Below are positions 60,993 to 64,000 of a DNA stretch of 64,000 nt, piece after piece. Origin of the DNA: Dolomedes plantarius (taxonomy: Eukaryota; Arthropoda; Arachnida; Araneae; Dolomedidae); the NCBI GenBank assembly GCA_907164885.2, contig OU015498.1, positions 128,615,651 through 128,679,650 of the forward strand, given 5' to 3'. The position numbers and the translations under genes were made by a program. Below the pieces are notes generated by a model, which was not told where the DNA came from, ran no database searches, and saw only the letters and a program-made list of their open reading frames with translations. Numbering within the stretch: the first letter of the stretch is position 1; every line of letters begins with the position of its first letter.

Positions 60993-62852
60993 TGTATATT
61001 AAAAACACTTGACCAATGTAGTTTTATAGAAAACTTTAGAAAACGGCTTCAGAAGACATCACAAATAACAGGTGACACCTGAGTGATGTTATTTTTAAAA
61101 ACCTAGAGGGGAAAAAATCTAGATTATAAGTAATTTTTGAAACCAAAGTTTTTTCCTGTAAATTGTTAGTTCATTTTTTATTACCCTTTGAAATGGGAGT
61201 CTATTCTGCCGTACCCATTTCTTGGTGATAAATGGTATGTCATGATTGAGCAATATCAATCATTAGCAATGTTATTTATTTTATAGAGTAAGGAAAAATT
61301 TATTTATAATTCATGAGAATATAATGTATCCTGATTGATGTGAAAATTAAACGGTGATGAAATGCATTAGTTAAATATATTTTATTCATATGGAGTATCA
61401 TAATGCGTCATGAATAATCATCAAACCGTAAAACTTAACTTTAATTCCAGTGTAATAATAACCTTTTCGCCTGTTTACCACATCTTAGGGATCCCAGAGT
61501 TTAATTTGTATGAGTAACCTAGTGAATGCAATGAGAATAAATTATTATGTATGCAAATTGTATCCCTTCCTTTAAGAAAGGAAATAATTTAAATTTTATA
61601 AACCTAATTACATAACGACAAATTACCATAAACAAGTATCTTTATTTGAACAAATTGCAAGCATAGATTTTCCCCGCTGATAAGTAATGAATATGCAGTG
61701 GCATTATGAAGGAACTTGTTTTGTGTCCAGAATTAAATAGAAAATTCCCGTGAACAAATCAGGAAATTATCATAACATTGATGTTAATTAACTAGTTTCC
61801 CTGAGATCAAATCTGATTTAACTAATTATTGTAATCTTCAAACTATTATAACATTACAATTGACAGTTTAGAATATATTTGCTACAGTAACATTTTACAA
61901 CTTTCTAATCTAGTGGTTTGAAAATCCTTCCACACATTTTAGAACAAAAAAATGGATATTTAAATCGATAAAATATAGACATCAGTTTATTAATATAATG
62001 GTTTATCAAATACATTAAAATTTGTAGCAAAGGATCAGATGGTATGAAGAAAGAAAACTCTGAAGAAATGCAACAGCAGAATAGTTAGGTTGAAATTAGT
62101 TTTCAGCGTTTAATTTTAACATCTGAAGATTTTAAGATTTAGTTCGTTGGAATACACATATTCAATAGAAAAATCCAGATTCAAAAATCAAACATGTTCA
62201 AGTTACTACTAATAGGTACTGCCTTTTACTATCTTACATAAAAAATATAAATTGTCCACTTGTTTTACCAGACCAAATGTATTAAATAATGAAACCTCAA
62301 CATTGCAGCATATGGCTGCAACAAACCATCTGTCTTGGAGAATTCATTTAATTTATTTTCTTCTGTTTGCTAATAAAATGTATTTGTGATCTAGCTTAGT
62401 TTCACATATTCAAATATTAATTATGTAACGCCAAAAAGTATTGCATAACTCCTTCAGGAGTTTCACCCTTTTTCAGTAGCAAACGACTAGAGGGATTTTT
62501 TTCTAGTATTTTGATCCACAACTTACGTCTTTTTTCCGTGATTCTACTTAGAACATCAATGAGACACAACGTTTAATTTCATATTGAGAACAGACTATTA
62601 AAATTTTGGATTCAATACCTATAGCGTGATTTGTTTCAGGAGTGACGTATTACTCAACGGCTGCAATAGATATTCCTCCCCCAAAAGACCCATGAAACCC
62701 ACCTTTTCAGATTTTCACCCTATACTCAACATTTTAAATTGTAATTATTCAATTTACAACTAAACAAAAGATTATTTATGATTTATAATCTTATAGTTTT
62801 TTAAGAAAATATTTTATGTAGAATGACCAGATTGTTGTTATTGTATGTGTTT

Positions 62853-62856
<4 letters not shown>
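60993..62856. other. AT-rich intergenic DNA, no gene
   Basis: No frame above 60 codons with any signature and no repeats noted. Confidence 0.5.

Positions 62857-62931
<75 letters not shown>
62857..62931. repeat. (TA)n microsatellite
   Basis: Pure TA run. Confidence 0.96.
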
Positions 62932-62933
<2 letters not shown>

Positions 62934-63031
62934 TAAAAACACTTTACCAGTATAGATTTAAAAAGTAGAATGACTTAACAAAATATCTTTTTAGAATTAA
63001 TCAAAAAATGTTAATGGAACTTGTAATCGTA

Positions 63032-64000
63032 CACTGCTGGCCACTGTAAATGCAACACCCTGAAGGAAACATGCAAATAACATGAAATTTACAACATGCA
63101 TTAGCGGAGGTGAGATATGCAAATGATTAGAATTTCAGCGCAGACGCACATCACGCGCGTCTGTGGCGCCACTTCAAAGCGCTATTTAAGGCTTGGAGGT
63201 TTCGACGATTTCAAGTTAGGTAATTGTATTTTTCTTGTGGTTTTTTCAAAAAAACGACCAATTATGCCTCGTCGAAAACAGCGATCATCTTTTGATCAAG
63301 TATCCGAGTTCGACAGAGGAAGGATAGTGGCCTACCGAGATTGTGGATTATCTTTCAGGGAAATCGGTAGTCGTGTTCGACGAAACCAAACAACTGTAAT
63401 GCGGATATATGATCGTTGGATGCAGGAGGGTACGACGGACCGGCGTGTTCGATCGCATCCACCTCAGCGCACCACTTCACGTGATGACAGGCAAATTGTG
63501 CGCATGACAGTGACGGATCGCTCAGTCACATCACGAACCATAGCACAGCACACGCAGTCTGTAACGCATCATCCAGTGTCTGCGCGTACCATTCGACGCC
63601 GTTTACAGCAGAGTGGTCTACAAGACGTCCATTGCTTTGTGTACCCTTGACGCAGAACCACAGACGTCTCCGCCTCCAATGGTGCGATGACAGAAAGATG
63701 TGGACGGCAGAATGGAATGAAATTGTCTTTGCTGACGAGTCACGCTTCTGTCTGCAACACCAGGATGGTCGCATTCGAGTCTGGAGACACCGTGAAAAGA
63801 GGATGCTGAACAGCTGCGTTATGCACCGCCACACTGGTCCTTCACTGGGTATTATGGTATGGGGCGGTATTGGATATCACTCTCGCACACCTCTAGTACG
63901 CATTGCCGGTACTTTAAACAGCCAGAGCTACATCTCCGAGGTGTTGGAGCCAGTTGTCCTTCCTTACCTTCAGGGCTTGGCCACAGCCATATTTCAACAG
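63032..64000 (+). mobile_element. Tc1-like transposon, copy 3 (cut by window end)
   Basis: The left end CACTGCTGGCCACTGTAAAT is preceded by TA (63030-63031). The transposase follows on the plus strand. The right end lies beyond the window. Confidence 0.85.
63264..64000 (+). pseudogene. Tc1-like transposase, frameshifted, 3' end outside window
   Basis: I choose the ATG at 63264 (MPRRKQRSSFDQVSEFDRGR) because upstream in-frame sequence belongs to the non-coding left end. It has LSFREIGSRVRRNQTTVMRI (first helix-turn-helix) and PVSARTIRRRLQQSGL (second). A frame change near 63620-63635 leads to a stop at 63648. In the other frame the protein continues RRLRLQWCDDRKMW, VFADESRFCLQHQDG (first catalytic Asp), RIRVWRH, LGIMVWGGIGY and IFQQ at the window edge, just before the second catalytic Asp. 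Confidence 0.88.

Overview
The window reads as repeat-saturated intergenic DNA from an animal, most likely an arthropod and possibly a spider. It is AT-rich, has many long (TA)n runs and no operons, and contains Tc1/mariner/pogo, Helitron, Ty3/Gypsy, Jockey-like, hAT-like and SINE-like elements in varied states of decay. The spider assignment is an inference: it rests on an impression that the tRNA-like LTR segment and the SINE resemble repeats often mis-annotated as proteins in orb-weaver genomes. I found no host protein gene, rRNA or functional tRNA that I can defend. Nearly every coding trace is a transposase or reverse-transcriptase relic.

Layout. 0-6.4 kb: AT-rich DNA, two inverted GC-rich repeats, a TTAA-flanked MITE, a complete non-autonomous Helitron carrying a G/C-tract minisatellite, and a non-LTR retrotransposon tail. 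9.5-11.8 kb: a decayed element coding for a transposase-like protein I cannot place in a named superfamily. 13.5-14.9 kb: a 0.9 kb near-perfect foldback and a second copy of the TTAA MITE in opposite orientation. 15.8-21.2 kb: a Ty3/Gypsy element (minus strand) with 355-base LTRs that contain a tRNA-like segment, an internal integrase deletion, and a solo LTR of a different element inserted between protease and RT. 21.7-25.4 kb: Tc1 element, pogo-like element, Tigger-type MITE and a tRNA-derived SINE placed end to end, separated by TA tracts. 27.4-29.1 kb: a tandem array of about 315-base units. 33.7-36.7 kb: a Helitron interrupted by a nearly full-length pogo/Tigger transposon. 37.7-38.7 kb: a TA-flanked element filled with a TGTCACAAAGT motif. 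39.9-44.6 kb: a probable mariner-like element enclosing a heat-shock-type promoter block, a Jockey-like remnant and an hAT MITE. 45.5-54.8 kb: a nest of a Helitron holding a Tc1 element and a second, opposite-strand Helitron, which itself holds a mariner-derived foldback and a recent Ty3/Gypsy element. 59.4-61.0 kb: a KRBA2/Ginger-like tail and a deletion-derivative transposon. 63.0 kb to the end: a third Tc1 element cut by the window edge.

The target-site duplications and paralogous empty sites visible here fix several boundaries to the base and give relative ages. The most unusual items are the nested stack with its paralogous empty site, two sister Helitrons both hit in their TA-rich 5' tips by TA-targeting transposons, a perfect five-unit heat shock element plus duplicated TATA box next to a reverse-transcriptase fragment, and an in-frame 720-base solo-LTR insertion. 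Nothing here convincingly shows a new host-encoded system; the interest lies in mobile-element architecture.
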